Positions 22,881 through 30,889 of a stretch of DNA of 64,000 nucleotides are shown piece after piece. The DNA comes from Alphaproteobacteria bacterium (lineage in GTDB: Bacteria > Pseudomonadota > Alphaproteobacteria > Rhodospirillales > Rhodospirillaceae): positions 1 to 64,000 of the forward strand of contig JAURPI010000018.1 in NCBI GenBank assembly GCA_030835385.1, in the 5' to 3' direction. Under the pieces are notes generated by a model that saw only the letters and a program-made list of their open reading frames with translations, did no database searches and had not been told where the DNA came from. Position numbers and translations under genes: made by a program. Within the stretch, counting starts at the first letter, position 1, and each line of letters begins with the position of its first letter.

Positions 22881-24161
22881 CTATTGCGCGATCTCTTCCA
22901 GGTCCAACCCTGACTTGACGTTGTCGAGCGTCAGAATCGCAGCCGCGGCGGTTAGCATGAAGGGGACGACCGCAAGAGTGAAAGACCACTGCCAGCCAAT
23001 GGTCTCAATGCCATAGGCGACAAAGACCGGGAATGTCGCATGTCCGAGGTTAAGGGCAAATGACCCCACCAATCCAGCGGCCGTTGCTCTTACACGGGTG
23101 GGAAATACTTCTACCATGAACATAGAAAGCGCGGCTGCGTTGCCATAGAAGAACGCAGCCATGATGCCGAACCAGAGCATATCTTGAAACTCGGTTTCTG
23201 GCAGCCACATCAGGCCGAGCGTGGCTAGCGATCCGAGGATAGCCCATAGCGCTACTGTATTCCGGCGGGTCAGGACAAATTCGCCAACGAATGCTACACC
23301 AATATAACCAAGTATGCCGACGCCGTACGACATACCGACGATCTTGGTCGCCGTCTCAACAGAATACCCACGAAATTCATTAAAGTACGCCGGAAAAAAG
23401 AACGCCGTTCCCGCATAAGCGCCGCCAAAGCAAAAGAAAGCGATGAAAATCATAATGCTGCGTTTACGTAAATCAGGCGCGAAAAGCTCCTTAATACGCT
23501 GAAAGAATGGTTCTTTGGGCGCACCCTGTCCGGCTTGGCTTTCCGCTTCGCGCTTTGCTTTCGCTTCTGTGAAACGCTTGCTCTCAGGCAGATAGCGAAT
23601 AAGCAAAAAAGCAATGGGAATGACGAGCAGAGCGGGCACAAAGATATAGCGCCATCCAAAAACAGCGATCAGCGGCACAACAAACAAAGACGCAACGAAC
23701 CAACCGATGGGATAACCACATTGGATGAGGGCTACCATCATGCCGCGGTAACGTGCGGGCGCGGTTTCCGCCACGAAAGAATTGGTGATTGGCGCTAGCC
23801 CATTGCTGAGCCCAAAAGCAAACATACGAAGAATTGTTAGGCTCATAAGGCCAATGACAAAGGCATGGAGCCCCACCAGCAACGCTGAAAAAGCCAGGCA
23901 AAAGAGAAACAATGTCCGCCTGCCGTAACGATCAGTCAGTGTGCCAATGATGGCTGATGTGAACGCGGCAAAGACGAATGAAATAGAAAGAATCCAGCCA
24001 ACGTCACTGTAGCTGGCGCCAAACTCCTCTTGGATGCCAGGGATCGCATAACCGAACAGGGACTGGTCCATGCTGGTCAGGCTCCAGCCCAACAAGCAGG
24101 CGAGAAACACAATCAAAGGGTATCCCCGAACCTGGGACCAAAACGATTTATCGGCAGGCAT
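22881..24161 (-). CDS. MFS transporter (sugar/aromatic-acid transporter-like)
   Basis: A 426-residue carrier with twelve predicted membrane helices. Helix 1 region LIVFLACLLGWSLTSMDQSLF has the acidic residue typical of acid:H+ symporters, the 2-3 loop has GTLTDRYGRRTLFLF, helix 4-5 has APARYRGMMVALIQCGYPIG, and the middle loop PESKRFTEAK is followed by a charged stretch. The second half includes VEVFPTRVRATAAGLVGSFAL. This resembles the AAHS and sugar-porter groups that import organic acids. It lies 72 bases downstream of the SnoaL-like gene on the same strand, so they may be cotranscribed. The substrate is not readable. Confidence 0.9.
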   Translation of the reverse strand: MPADKSFWSQVRGYPLIVFLACLLGWSLTSMDQSLFGYAIPGIQEEFGASYSDVGWILSISFVFAAFTSAIIGTLTDRYGRRTLFLFCLAFSALLVGLHAFVIGLMSLTILRMFAFGLSNGLAPITNSFVAETAPARYRGMMVALIQCGYPIGWFVASLFVVPLIAVFGWRYIFVPALLVIPIAFLLIRYLPESKRFTEAKAKREAESQAGQGAPKEPFFQRIKELFAPDLRKRSIMIFIAFFCFGGAYAGTAFFFPAYFNEFRGYSVETATKIVGMSYGVGILGYIGVAFVGEFVLTRRNTVALWAILGSLATLGLMWLPETEFQDMLWFGIMAAFFYGNAAALSMFMVEVFPTRVRATAAGLVGSFALNLGHATFPVFVAYGIETIGWQWSFTLAVVPFMLTAAAAILTLDNVKSGLDLEEIAQ

Positions 24162-24233
24162 GAAAGAAACTCCAGGAACCTAGTAAAACGATAAAGCTAC
24201 GGTATGTATTCTGCGAGCTTGGTCGCTGACTCA

Positions 24234-24656
24234 TTAATCGGTGATAGGTGGGATGCCATTAGGGACTGCGCCTTCATGGTGATGCACGACCATCCACTTG
24301 CCATTGATCCGGCGGAACACATCGGTAATCCGCGCGCGCCCTCCCATCGCGTTGGGTGGCTCATAGCTATAATTAATGTAGTACATGGCAATAGCTGTAT
24401 CGTCCCAGCTGCTCACCTCGGGGTCTTCAACTGTCAGTGTGAGGGGGCCGCGGGCCTGCATTTGCTCCTGGTCATCGGCGTGGAATTTATTTCGTTCTTC
24501 CGTCCCGCGTATGAGTTGCGGTGTGAAGACATCCCACACCGTTGAGTCAGGGTCCATGTGGTCTTCAATTCCACTGGGGTCGTGTTCCTCAAAGGCGGTG
24601 AAAATGCCATTGATAATGGCGGTAATTTCAGCGTTGATGTCTGTGTCTTGAGTCAT
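24234..24656 (-). CDS. SnoaL-like / NTF2-fold protein
   Basis: A 140-residue cone-shaped-fold protein starting at ATG 24656, preceded by a strong AGGGGGAAA site. INAEITAIINGIFTAFEEHDPSGI and the terminal ARITDVFRRINGKWMVVHHHEGAV are the helix and last strands of the SnoaL/ketosteroid-isomerase/DUF4440 group. Members are isomerases, dehydratases, hydrolases or binding subunits; no catalytic pair can be fixed by eye. Upstream of the MFS gene on the same strand, with 72 bases between them. Confidence 0.8.
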   Translation of the reverse strand: MTQDTDINAEITAIINGIFTAFEEHDPSGIEDHMDPDSTVWDVFTPQLIRGTEERNKFHADDQEQMQARGPLTLTVEDPEVSSWDDTAIAMYYINYSYEPPNAMGGRARITDVFRRINGKWMVVHHHEGAVPNGIPPITD

Positions 24657-25056
24657 TGTTTCCCCCTGTTCCCGAAACCCTGACCGTGGCACTGAGTCTG
24701 GCTCCCGGTCAAGCGAGGTTCTTGCGGCACAATATTCAGGCGATTGAAGGTTTCACGCGCACACAGGAAACTGTCTTATCCCTAGGTCCGGTGGAGATTG
24801 ACCAAGCACTGCTATGGGGTGGGCTGCTACTTTTTTGTCTGCACCATGTGGTGGGAGGCGGTGAAGAATTGGGCCGAAGAGGCTTTTCTCCACCAGCAAC
24901 AGCATTCGTCGCCACTTTGGCGGCAAGAGTTACACATGACGCACCTCCAGCGGTATACGCCAACCACCCTTTCAATTCTATTTGATACGCATTGCGTACC
25001 ATTCCCTTTTCAAGAGATAGGCGTAGACTTACCGATTAATTTGAAGGGAGAGACTT
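24657..25056. other. Intergenic region, no recognised gene
   Basis: A 400-base gap between the divergent SnoaL-like and DUF1330 genes. It must hold both promoters. A plus-strand open frame to 24985 exists but overlaps the SnoaL ribosome binding site and has no family motif, so I do not call it. No repeat or RNA was seen. Confidence 0.45.
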
Positions 25057-25350
25057 ATGGCTGCTTATGTGGTTTCAATTGCAAGAGTTGATGATTGGTC
25101 GGAAAACTTTCAAAAGTATGCCGACCGCGCCGCAGATCTGACGGATAAGCTCGGCGCTGAATATGTGATTCGGGGAGAACCGGTCACCAACGTTGAAGGT
25201 GAAATTTTCAATGATCGCGTTATGGTGATTTCCAAATGGCCGTCCGTCGAAGCCGCTCAATCGTATTGGAATTCTAAAGAATATCAGGAGATAAAACCTT
25301 TACGCGACAACACCGGTATTTATGACGTCGCCATCTTTGAAGAAGCGTAG
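25057..25350 (+). CDS. DUF1330 domain protein
   Basis: A 97-residue dimeric alpha/beta-barrel (ferredoxin-like) protein. AYVVSIARVDDWSENFQKY at the N-terminus, the central VMVISKWPSVEAAQSYWNS and the end strand YDVAIFEEA are the DUF1330 pattern. The strong site GAAGGGAGAG precedes the ATG. The family has no settled function; relatives include small monooxygenase- or dehydratase-like barrels. The gene ends 13 bases before a truncated IS6-type end. A two-domain relative is encoded at 38212. Confidence 0.85.
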   Translation: MAAYVVSIARVDDWSENFQKYADRAADLTDKLGAEYVIRGEPVTNVEGEIFNDRVMVISKWPSVEAAQSYWNSKEYQEIKPLRDNTGIYDVAIFEEA

Positions 25351-25362
25351 AGCACAGCTGTG

Positions 25363-25511
25363 AGCATTGTCAGAGGAAAACGGCTTGAGTCGGAATGATT
25401 CGTCTCATAGCGTCCTCGGATGAGAAATCCATTCAAATACTTCAAGACTTCGCCCGAGATCATTCGCTTGGCCGTAATGATGTACATACGTTTTCCTCTT
25501 TCGCTCAGACA
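25363..25511 (+). mobile_element. IS6-family element, truncated 5' end
   Basis: The first 149 bases repeat the start of the complete element at 25512 at high identity: terminal AGCATTGTCAGAGG, the leader and the first 30 or so transposase codons (from ATG 25420, MRNPFKYFKTSPEI with a few substitutions). The copy stops at CAGACA, where the complete element begins, so the second element sits inside or replaced the rest of the first. The missing right part of this copy is not seen beyond 26321. Confidence 0.85.
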
Positions 25512-26321
25512 GGCATTGTCAGAGGAAAACGGCTTGAGTCGGTGCAATTCGTCTCATAGCGTTCTCCAATGAAAAACTCATTCAAATACTTCAAGACTTC
25601 GCCTGAGATCATCCGCCTAGCCGTGATGATGTATGTCCGATTTCCGCTCTCGCTAAGGCAGGTTGAAGACCTTCTGCATGAGCGAGGGATAGACGTAAGT
25701 TACGAGACAGTCCGTTACTGGTGGAACCGATTTGGCCCACTCTTTGCAGCGGAAATTAGAAAGAAACGGCAAGCAGACGCAAGAGCCAGCACTCAATGGC
25801 GTTGGCACTTGGATGAGGTGTACGTAAAGATTAATGGCGAGATTCATTACTTATGGCGCGCGGTTTATCACGAAGGTGAGGTGTTAGAGTCCTTCGTCAC
25901 CAAGAAACGAGATCGTAAGGCCGCGCTGACATTCTTGCGCAAGATCATGAGACGCTACGACAGCCCACAAATAATGGTGACCGACAAACTCCGATCATAT
26001 CGCGCGGCGATGAAGCAAATTGGAATTGAGAATCGCCAGGAAACTGGCCGATGGCTCAATAACAGAGCAGAAAACTCACATCAGCCGTTTCGGCGACGAG
26101 AGCGTGGGATGGCAAAATTCAGGAGCACCAAATCGCTCCAGAAATTCGTTTCCATTCACGCCTCAGTTCACAATCACTTTAACAAAGAAAGACATCTCAA
26201 CAACGCCAATACCTTCAAGGCGGATCGTGCAGCAGCATTGGTTGAATGGCGTCAGCTAGCTGTCTAGCCCATACCAACCCTGGACCTCCGTTTGAGTAAG
26301 TGAACTTCCTCTGACAATGCC
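25512..26321 (+). mobile_element. Complete IS6-family insertion sequence
   Basis: An 810-bp element with perfect 16-bp terminal inverted repeats GGCATTGTCAGAGGAA at 25512-25527 and its complement at 26306-26321, carrying one transposase gene. Size, single DDE gene and end sequence fit the IS6/IS26 family. The 8-bp sequences flanking it differ, so no target duplication is left, consistent with insertion into the truncated copy followed by recombination. Confidence 0.92.
25569..26267 (+). CDS. IS6-family transposase
   Basis: A 232-residue transposase of normal IS6/IS26 length. Residues about 5-60 are the helix-turn-helix region (SLRQVEDLLHERGIDVSYET). The catalytic DDE residues are Asp82 (WHLDEVYVKI), Asp139 (VTDKLRSY) and Glu168 (NRAENSHQPFRRRERGM), all present. 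The family moves by replicative cointegrate formation and, in IS26, by conservative targeting of an existing copy, which fits the nested arrangement here. The frame is intact, so the element may still be active. Confidence 0.95.
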   Translation: MKNSFKYFKTSPEIIRLAVMMYVRFPLSLRQVEDLLHERGIDVSYETVRYWWNRFGPLFAAEIRKKRQADARASTQWRWHLDEVYVKINGEIHYLWRAVYHEGEVLESFVTKKRDRKAALTFLRKIMRRYDSPQIMVTDKLRSYRAAMKQIGIENRQETGRWLNNRAENSHQPFRRRERGMAKFRSTKSLQKFVSIHASVHNHFNKERHLNNANTFKADRAAALVEWRQLAV

Positions 26322-26485
26322 GCTGAGTCCTATCTAGATCTGGGCCCTGTATTGCGACCGAATAATGGTCGTGTCGCCGGGAAATTGGGTGCTTCTTGGT
26401 CCACGTTTCACTAAAGTCTTTGAAGAAGACCGGATGGTCCGACATGGGGGAGGGCGGAAATGGTCGAGAGTCAGTAGGAGGATCT

Positions 26486-27265
26486 ATGCAGAGTTATCAA
26501 AAATTCCTGGGGTCGCTTTTTGTCTGTGTTCTTTTGGCATTACCCACTTTTGCCTCAGACCGTGTCGTCGTGGTCGGCGGGACAAGTAAGACTGGAATAG
26601 CCGCCATCATGCTAGCTCAGGACGCCGGTTATGATGTTGTGGGGACGACCCGCAGTCTTCAGCGCGCTCAAGACCGCTACGGCACTGACATTAACTGGGC
26701 TGTGGTCGACATCAAAAAGCCCGACACGATCAAAGCGGCTTTTGAAGGGGCGGATTACATTATCTCTTCTATTGGGTCGCTTGAGCCAACGGGGGATAAC
26801 CGCCCTGAAAATGTCGACTACAAGGGTGTGGTCAACATGGTTGACGCCGCCATTGCTGCTGGCGTGAAACGGTTCGTGCTTATTTCTTCCGCCGGGGCGG
26901 GTGGAGATGTGCGCAATCGCCTCAACTATATTTTCAACAACATTCTTGTTTGGAAGTGGCTGGGTGAGGATTACCTGCGGGACAGCGATATGGAATCCGC
27001 GATCCTTCGACCGGGAAATCTGAATGATGAACCTGGTGGAGTAACGGGTGTTGATTTGCTGCAAATCGATAGCACTGCGAACAGGCGGCAAATTCCCCGT
27101 GCTGACGTTGCCGCCGTTTCTGTTCATTGCATGGAAAGCGCGGATTGCAAGAACAAGACCTTCGAAATGTTTAGTGACCTAGAGGGCGCAGTCGATGGCT
27201 GGAAAGCCACACTAGCTGGGCTCAAGGAAGATGACGTCACACTAATGGCAATGCCACAGCGCTAG
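26486..27265 (+). CDS. NAD(P)-binding SDR-a5/NmrA-like protein with signal peptide
   Basis: A 259-residue protein. The start is ATG 26486 behind AGGAGG. The first 24 residues (QSYQKFLGSLFVCVLLALPT, cut after TFA) look like a Sec signal peptide. The atypical-SDR fold follows immediately: DRVVVVGGTSKTGIAAIMLA, VVGTTRS, DYIISSIGS, KRFVLISSAGAGG and ESAILRPGNLND. The YxxxK catalytic motif of classical SDRs is replaced, as in NmrA-like and complex-assembly proteins. It resembles the protein at 54300, which also has a signal peptide. Its role in the periplasm is unclear. It is followed by a strong hairpin terminator shared with the converging PepSY gene. Confidence 0.85.
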   Translation: MQSYQKFLGSLFVCVLLALPTFASDRVVVVGGTSKTGIAAIMLAQDAGYDVVGTTRSLQRAQDRYGTDINWAVVDIKKPDTIKAAFEGADYIISSIGSLEPTGDNRPENVDYKGVVNMVDAAIAAGVKRFVLISSAGAGGDVRNRLNYIFNNILVWKWLGEDYLRDSDMESAILRPGNLNDEPGGVTGVDLLQIDSTANRRQIPRADVAAVSVHCMESADCKNKTFEMFSDLEGAVDGWKATLAGLKEDDVTLMAMPQR

Positions 27266-27289
27266 CCAAAACTGGAGATGACGATGAAC

Positions 27290-27320
27290 GGGCGGTGACG
27301 AAATGTCACCGCCCTTTTTA
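27290..27320. terminator. Bidirectional Rho-independent terminator
   Basis: A perfect 10-bp stem GGGCGGTGAC / GTCACCGCCC around a five-base loop is followed by TTTTTA. It lies between the converging NmrA-like gene (ends 27265) and PepSY gene (ends 27318) and can stop both transcripts, though the T-run is clearest on the plus strand. Confidence 0.88.
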
Positions 27321-28415
27321 TTTGCGCCGCCACCACAAAATAAAACCGGTCACGAACAGGGCGGGGAAAAACAGGCCGACAACGAACATGATCAAACGGC
27401 CGGGTAAACCGGCAATGGCTCCACTGTGCAGACTGGCTGCAAAATCGGCTGACAATAGTGACGTCCATGCGGGCGCAGCGGGGACGGACACGCGAATGAT
27501 GTCTCCCGAATAACGATTTACGAAAACGGTCGTCTGCATCGCTACGGCGTTTTCACCGGGTGGGAAAACGCGAATCAAATAAAAGGGCTGTGGTCCCAGA
27601 GGTCGCAGGATAAAGCCAAGCCAGGACTCAGGCACTGCCTCCAATGCCGCATCAGCGGCCTGCTGCCAGGGGATTGTGGGCGGCGGACCCGCATTCTGTG
27701 CAGGTCTTGGTAGGGCGCCGCTCGACCCAGCTGACGGCGCGGCGGTTTGAGCCGGTGGTCCGGCTTCGGGGGTGGTCAATTTCCAAACGATGGGAGGCAC
27801 CGTCAACGCAGATAGAAAGAGAAACAAGAAGAGATAAACGCCGCTCGTGTTATGCAAATCGCGCAGCACCCGACGGGAATCACCCGTCCACTTTACGGTG
27901 AGGGCTGATGTGGCTTTCCCTTTACTGGGCCACCAAATGGCGAGTCCAGCAAGAAACATGACCATGAGAAGGACTGCCAATACGCCGAGCAGGTTCTCAC
28001 CGATAGCGCCCAGTGTCAGGTCTCCATGAAAGCGGCGAATCAAGGCCATGGATGACAAGCTGGATCGGGTACCGGTGACTTCGGCCGAGTAGGGATTCAC
28101 GAAAATCTGTTTTTCATCGCCGTTTCCATGGCGCAGCGTGACAATGAAAGATCGCTCGTCGGCATCGTCAAGACGAGAGGCGAAGAACGCCTTCCACTCA
28201 GGGCTCTCGTTTTCAGCGGCCGTGATGATCAGATCAAGTTCTGCATGGTTTCCTAGTGGCTCAACTGAAAAAAGATCGGCGTTGAACCAAATATCTAGCT
28301 CATCCTCAAAGATAAGGATGGAGCCTGTAACGCCCACCAGAACAATCAGAATACCCGCGACGAGTCCAGTCCAGCGGTGAAAGCTGAGCCAAAAGACCTT
28401 CGTACTCGCCTTCAC
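27318..28415 (-). CDS. PepSY-associated TM-helix domain protein
   Basis: A 365-residue inner-membrane protein with four predicted membrane helices: FWLSFHRWTGLVAGILIVLVG at the N-terminus, LLGVLAVLLMVMFLAGLAIWW, VYLFLFLFLSALTVPPIVW and the last, LIMFVVGLFFPALFVTGFILWW. Two PepSY-like periplasmic regions lie between them. Conserved histidines near the helices (FHRWTG, RRFHGDL, LHNTSG) are typical of PepSY_TM proteins, some of which act as heme-linked ferric or cupric reductases for siderophore or metal uptake. A Pro/Ala-rich linker (about residues 222-250) is unusual. The start is a GTG that shares one base with the TAG stop of the sialidase-like gene, so translation is coupled. Confidence 0.85.
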   Translation of the reverse strand: MKASTKVFWLSFHRWTGLVAGILIVLVGVTGSILIFEDELDIWFNADLFSVEPLGNHAELDLIITAAENESPEWKAFFASRLDDADERSFIVTLRHGNGDEKQIFVNPYSAEVTGTRSSLSSMALIRRFHGDLTLGAIGENLLGVLAVLLMVMFLAGLAIWWPSKGKATSALTVKWTGDSRRVLRDLHNTSGVYLFLFLFLSALTVPPIVWKLTTPEAGPPAQTAAPSAGSSGALPRPAQNAGPPPTIPWQQAADAALEAVPESWLGFILRPLGPQPFYLIRVFPPGENAVAMQTTVFVNRYSGDIIRVSVPAAPAWTSLLSADFAASLHSGAIAGLPGRLIMFVVGLFFPALFVTGFILWWRRK

Positions 28416-29716
28416 TACCGCTGCCCCAGTTCGATTTCTCCTGGTGTTGAGGGCAGGACAGTCGTGTGGATGCGGTCGGCTTCTATCCAGGTTACCTGAA
28501 AGCGGCCGTCCGCTCGGACGGCGACCACGGGGTTAGAGGCATTTTCCAGGCCATTTGTTAGGGCGCTTACGCCACCTATGGCTTGGCCTGACGGTCCATA
28601 CATACGTGAGAATATTTGCCGTCGGCTGTCCGTTTTGCCGTGCCATACCAGCAACGCATAATTTTCATTGGCGGCGATCGATGGCGCGTCTGACACCAGA
28701 GCGTTGGGGTGAACGGCGGTAGAGGGACCGAAGTTGGCGCCAGAATCGCTCGACAGAGACACGTAGACACCGGGACGTTCCTCTCCGCCGCTATAGACGG
28801 CCGTGAATACACGATTGCCCTGAAGTGCTAAGGCCGTCGGTTTGAGAGGGCAGCCCTCAATCTCCCAGGCTGCGTGTCCCGCATCAACTGGAACGCTCAT
28901 TGCGGCCGTGTCTCCCTCAATCTGGATCACCGTCGGTTGGCGCAGCCCGCTGGCAGACACGCTCCGAAGACTAAGGTAGAGAGACGAACCGGCACTTGCC
29001 TCTGTCATCAATTGGCAACAAGGACACACGCCCGTCTTCATCAATTCCTCGGCGGCATCGAAGGTGTTGCCGCCATCCCGAGATACGGCTGAGTACAACG
29101 CGCTAGCATCGTCTTCAGCCGTGCGGTAGCGCGTATCTATCCAGAATGTGCGCACCACGCTGCTGGGCGTCACTGCAATAGACTGAAAACCTGCTGTGGT
29201 CATGAAGTCGCCATGGGTGAATTCACCGCTGTCAATATCGTTGAGTTCGGACAATCGGCGTGGAGGTTCGAACGATCGTCCACCGTCGGTGGATCGTGTG
29301 TAATGGGACGTCATTAGGGGTTTGCCCGTGTCCGGATGCAGCTCGTTAGCCGCATAAGAAATATGCCAGTCACCATTTGCGGCACCCGCAATGCGTGGGC
29401 GGTTGATGTTCTGCCCTCTTACGACTGCGGGGTCATGGTTGACCTTTACAGGTGGCGTAAAGGATTCGCCGCCATCTCTTGAAATGGCGACGTAAAGATT
29501 CGTGCGGGCAAACTCCGTATGTTGGTGATGATCCGTTTGAGCCGGAGTCAGGTCCGGAGATCGGTCCACCCACATCAGGGCGATGTGCCCTTTGGCATTG
29601 ATAGACATGTCTGGGGCCACGGCAATGTGTGATTCAGGACTGACAGGCATTGCCAACGCCAGAGACGAGCAGAACCAGAGGAGTGCGTTGGTCGCGATAA
29701 AATATATACGGGCCAT
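28415..29716 (-). CDS. Exported sialidase-like (BNR-repeat) beta-propeller protein
   Basis: A 433-residue protein with a signal peptide (ARIYFIATNALLWFCSSLA). It has at least four Asp-box repeats typical of sialidase propellers: SRDGGESF, STDGGRSF, SRDGGNTF and SSDSGANF. The arginine triad and the Tyr/Glu pair of true neuraminidases cannot be assigned, so it may be a non-enzymatic propeller. A CPCC motif (TGVCPCCQL) near residue 243 could bind a metal or form a disulphide. It overlaps the PepSY gene start by one base and should form an exported metal- or redox-related pair with it. The start is ATG 29716; a GTG ten codons upstream is also open. Confidence 0.78.
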   Translation of the reverse strand: MARIYFIATNALLWFCSSLALAMPVSPESHIAVAPDMSINAKGHIALMWVDRSPDLTPAQTDHHQHTEFARTNLYVAISRDGGESFTPPVKVNHDPAVVRGQNINRPRIAGAANGDWHISYAANELHPDTGKPLMTSHYTRSTDGGRSFEPPRRLSELNDIDSGEFTHGDFMTTAGFQSIAVTPSSVVRTFWIDTRYRTAEDDASALYSAVSRDGGNTFDAAEELMKTGVCPCCQLMTEASAGSSLYLSLRSVSASGLRQPTVIQIEGDTAAMSVPVDAGHAAWEIEGCPLKPTALALQGNRVFTAVYSGGEERPGVYVSLSSDSGANFGPSTAVHPNALVSDAPSIAANENYALLVWHGKTDSRRQIFSRMYGPSGQAIGGVSALTNGLENASNPVVAVRADGRFQVTWIEADRIHTTVLPSTPGEIELGQR

Positions 29717-29994
29717 GTGGCATTCGCCTTTCCAAACGGTAGGCACGGGGTAATCGCGCCCTCGGCTTGATTGGTAGGAGAATACCTCAGAGTCTTAAGC
29801 GGACGTAACCCCTAAGGCCCTATTTCACAAACACTTCAGGTCAAGTCGGGTTCGATCCTTGATTCCCACTTGTTGGCTGATTAGGCCAATGCCTTAGCCG
29901 GGTTTATAATTCTTTCTTGTCCAATTGACTCTTTTGATCGGTTTGCAACTGTAGGCTCTTAGTTAGTGCGATTCTTGAAGGAGTAGGGGGAGCG

Positions 29995-30879
29995 ATGAAG
30001 CGACGCGACGTATTAAATGGCCTGGCTGCAGCTATGGCTGTTCCCGCGATGGCAAGCACGGTACGTGCACAGAACTCTGGCCAACAAGAGCCCGGAAAGT
30101 CGGCGTCTGTCGAGGGAAGCGTTGCCCTGGTCACTGGGTCTAACCGCGGTGTTGGCCTTGGGTTTGTCAAAGTGCTCCTGGCGCGTGGTGCCAAGCGCGT
30201 CTACGCGACGGCGCGTAATCCAGATAACCTCCCAAATGTTGTTGCGCTCGATCCCAATCGAGTTGTGCCTTTGGTGCTCGACGTCAATAACAGCGAGCAT
30301 CGTCTCGCAGCCGCTGCACAGGCGACAGATGTGACCTGGATTATCAATAACGCGGCATATCCGGGCAGTCGAATTCCTGAGGAGAGACGGATACGTTCGG
30401 CGAGCGCTCTTGATGATTGTAAGCAGGTCATGGAAACAAATTGTTGGTCGCCCGCAGAAATCGCACGGCTGTTTATCCCCATCATTCTCAACAACGGTGG
30501 TGGAGCAATCGCGAATGTTTTGTCAGCTGCGTCATGGTTTTGTCTGCCGGAATATTCCAGTTATAGCTTATCGAAAGCCGCGGCGATGATGATGACCAAC
30601 GGTCTAAGGGCTGAGTTAGATCGCGACCCCATTCTGGTTGCCAGTGTGTTTACGGGAGGTGTGGATACGCGGGCCTCACCCGCGGGGTCGAGCGGCGGGA
30701 TCTCACCAGAGGAGCATGCTCATCAAGTTTTCGATTCTATGGCCCAGGGCGACACTGATGTTTATGCGGCGGGGTCGAAGAGAATGCGAGATCTAATAAG
30801 CGCTGACCCAGAGGCCTTCGAACGTGGCCGAATCAAGAGGTTCTATGAGAACCCCTTGACCATCCGCAATCATATATAG
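29995..30879 (+). CDS. Tat-type exported short-chain dehydrogenase/reductase
   Basis: A 294-residue SDR. The N-terminus MKRRDVLNGLAAAMAVPAMA has a twin-arginine pattern and a hydrophobic core, so folded export through Tat with bound cofactor is plausible. The SDR body has VALVTGSNRGVGLGFVKVLL (cofactor loop), LVLDVNNSEH, IINNAAYPGS, a Ser in VLSAASW and YSLSK with Tyr and Lys. All catalytic residues are present. A strong AGGAGTAGGGGG site precedes ATG 29995. It is followed after ten bases by a secreted amidase, so the two are likely cotranscribed. Tat export would solve the cofactor problem that Sec-exported SDRs face. Confidence 0.85.
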   Translation: MKRRDVLNGLAAAMAVPAMASTVRAQNSGQQEPGKSASVEGSVALVTGSNRGVGLGFVKVLLARGAKRVYATARNPDNLPNVVALDPNRVVPLVLDVNNSEHRLAAAAQATDVTWIINNAAYPGSRIPEERRIRSASALDDCKQVMETNCWSPAEIARLFIPIILNNGGGAIANVLSAASWFCLPEYSSYSLSKAAAMMMTNGLRAELDRDPILVASVFTGGVDTRASPAGSSGGISPEEHAHQVFDSMAQGDTDVYAAGSKRMRDLISADPEAFERGRIKRFYENPLTIRNHI

Positions 30880-30889
30880 GAGCCAGTCC

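Noticed and set aside
24656-24985. A 109-codon plus-strand frame between SnoaL-like and DUF1330 genes
   Set aside because: It overlaps the start and ribosome binding site of the SnoaL-like gene and resembles no family I know.
25363-26321. Composite transposon formed by the two IS6 copies
   Set aside because: There is no cargo between the copies and no matching target duplication; a nested insertion is simpler.
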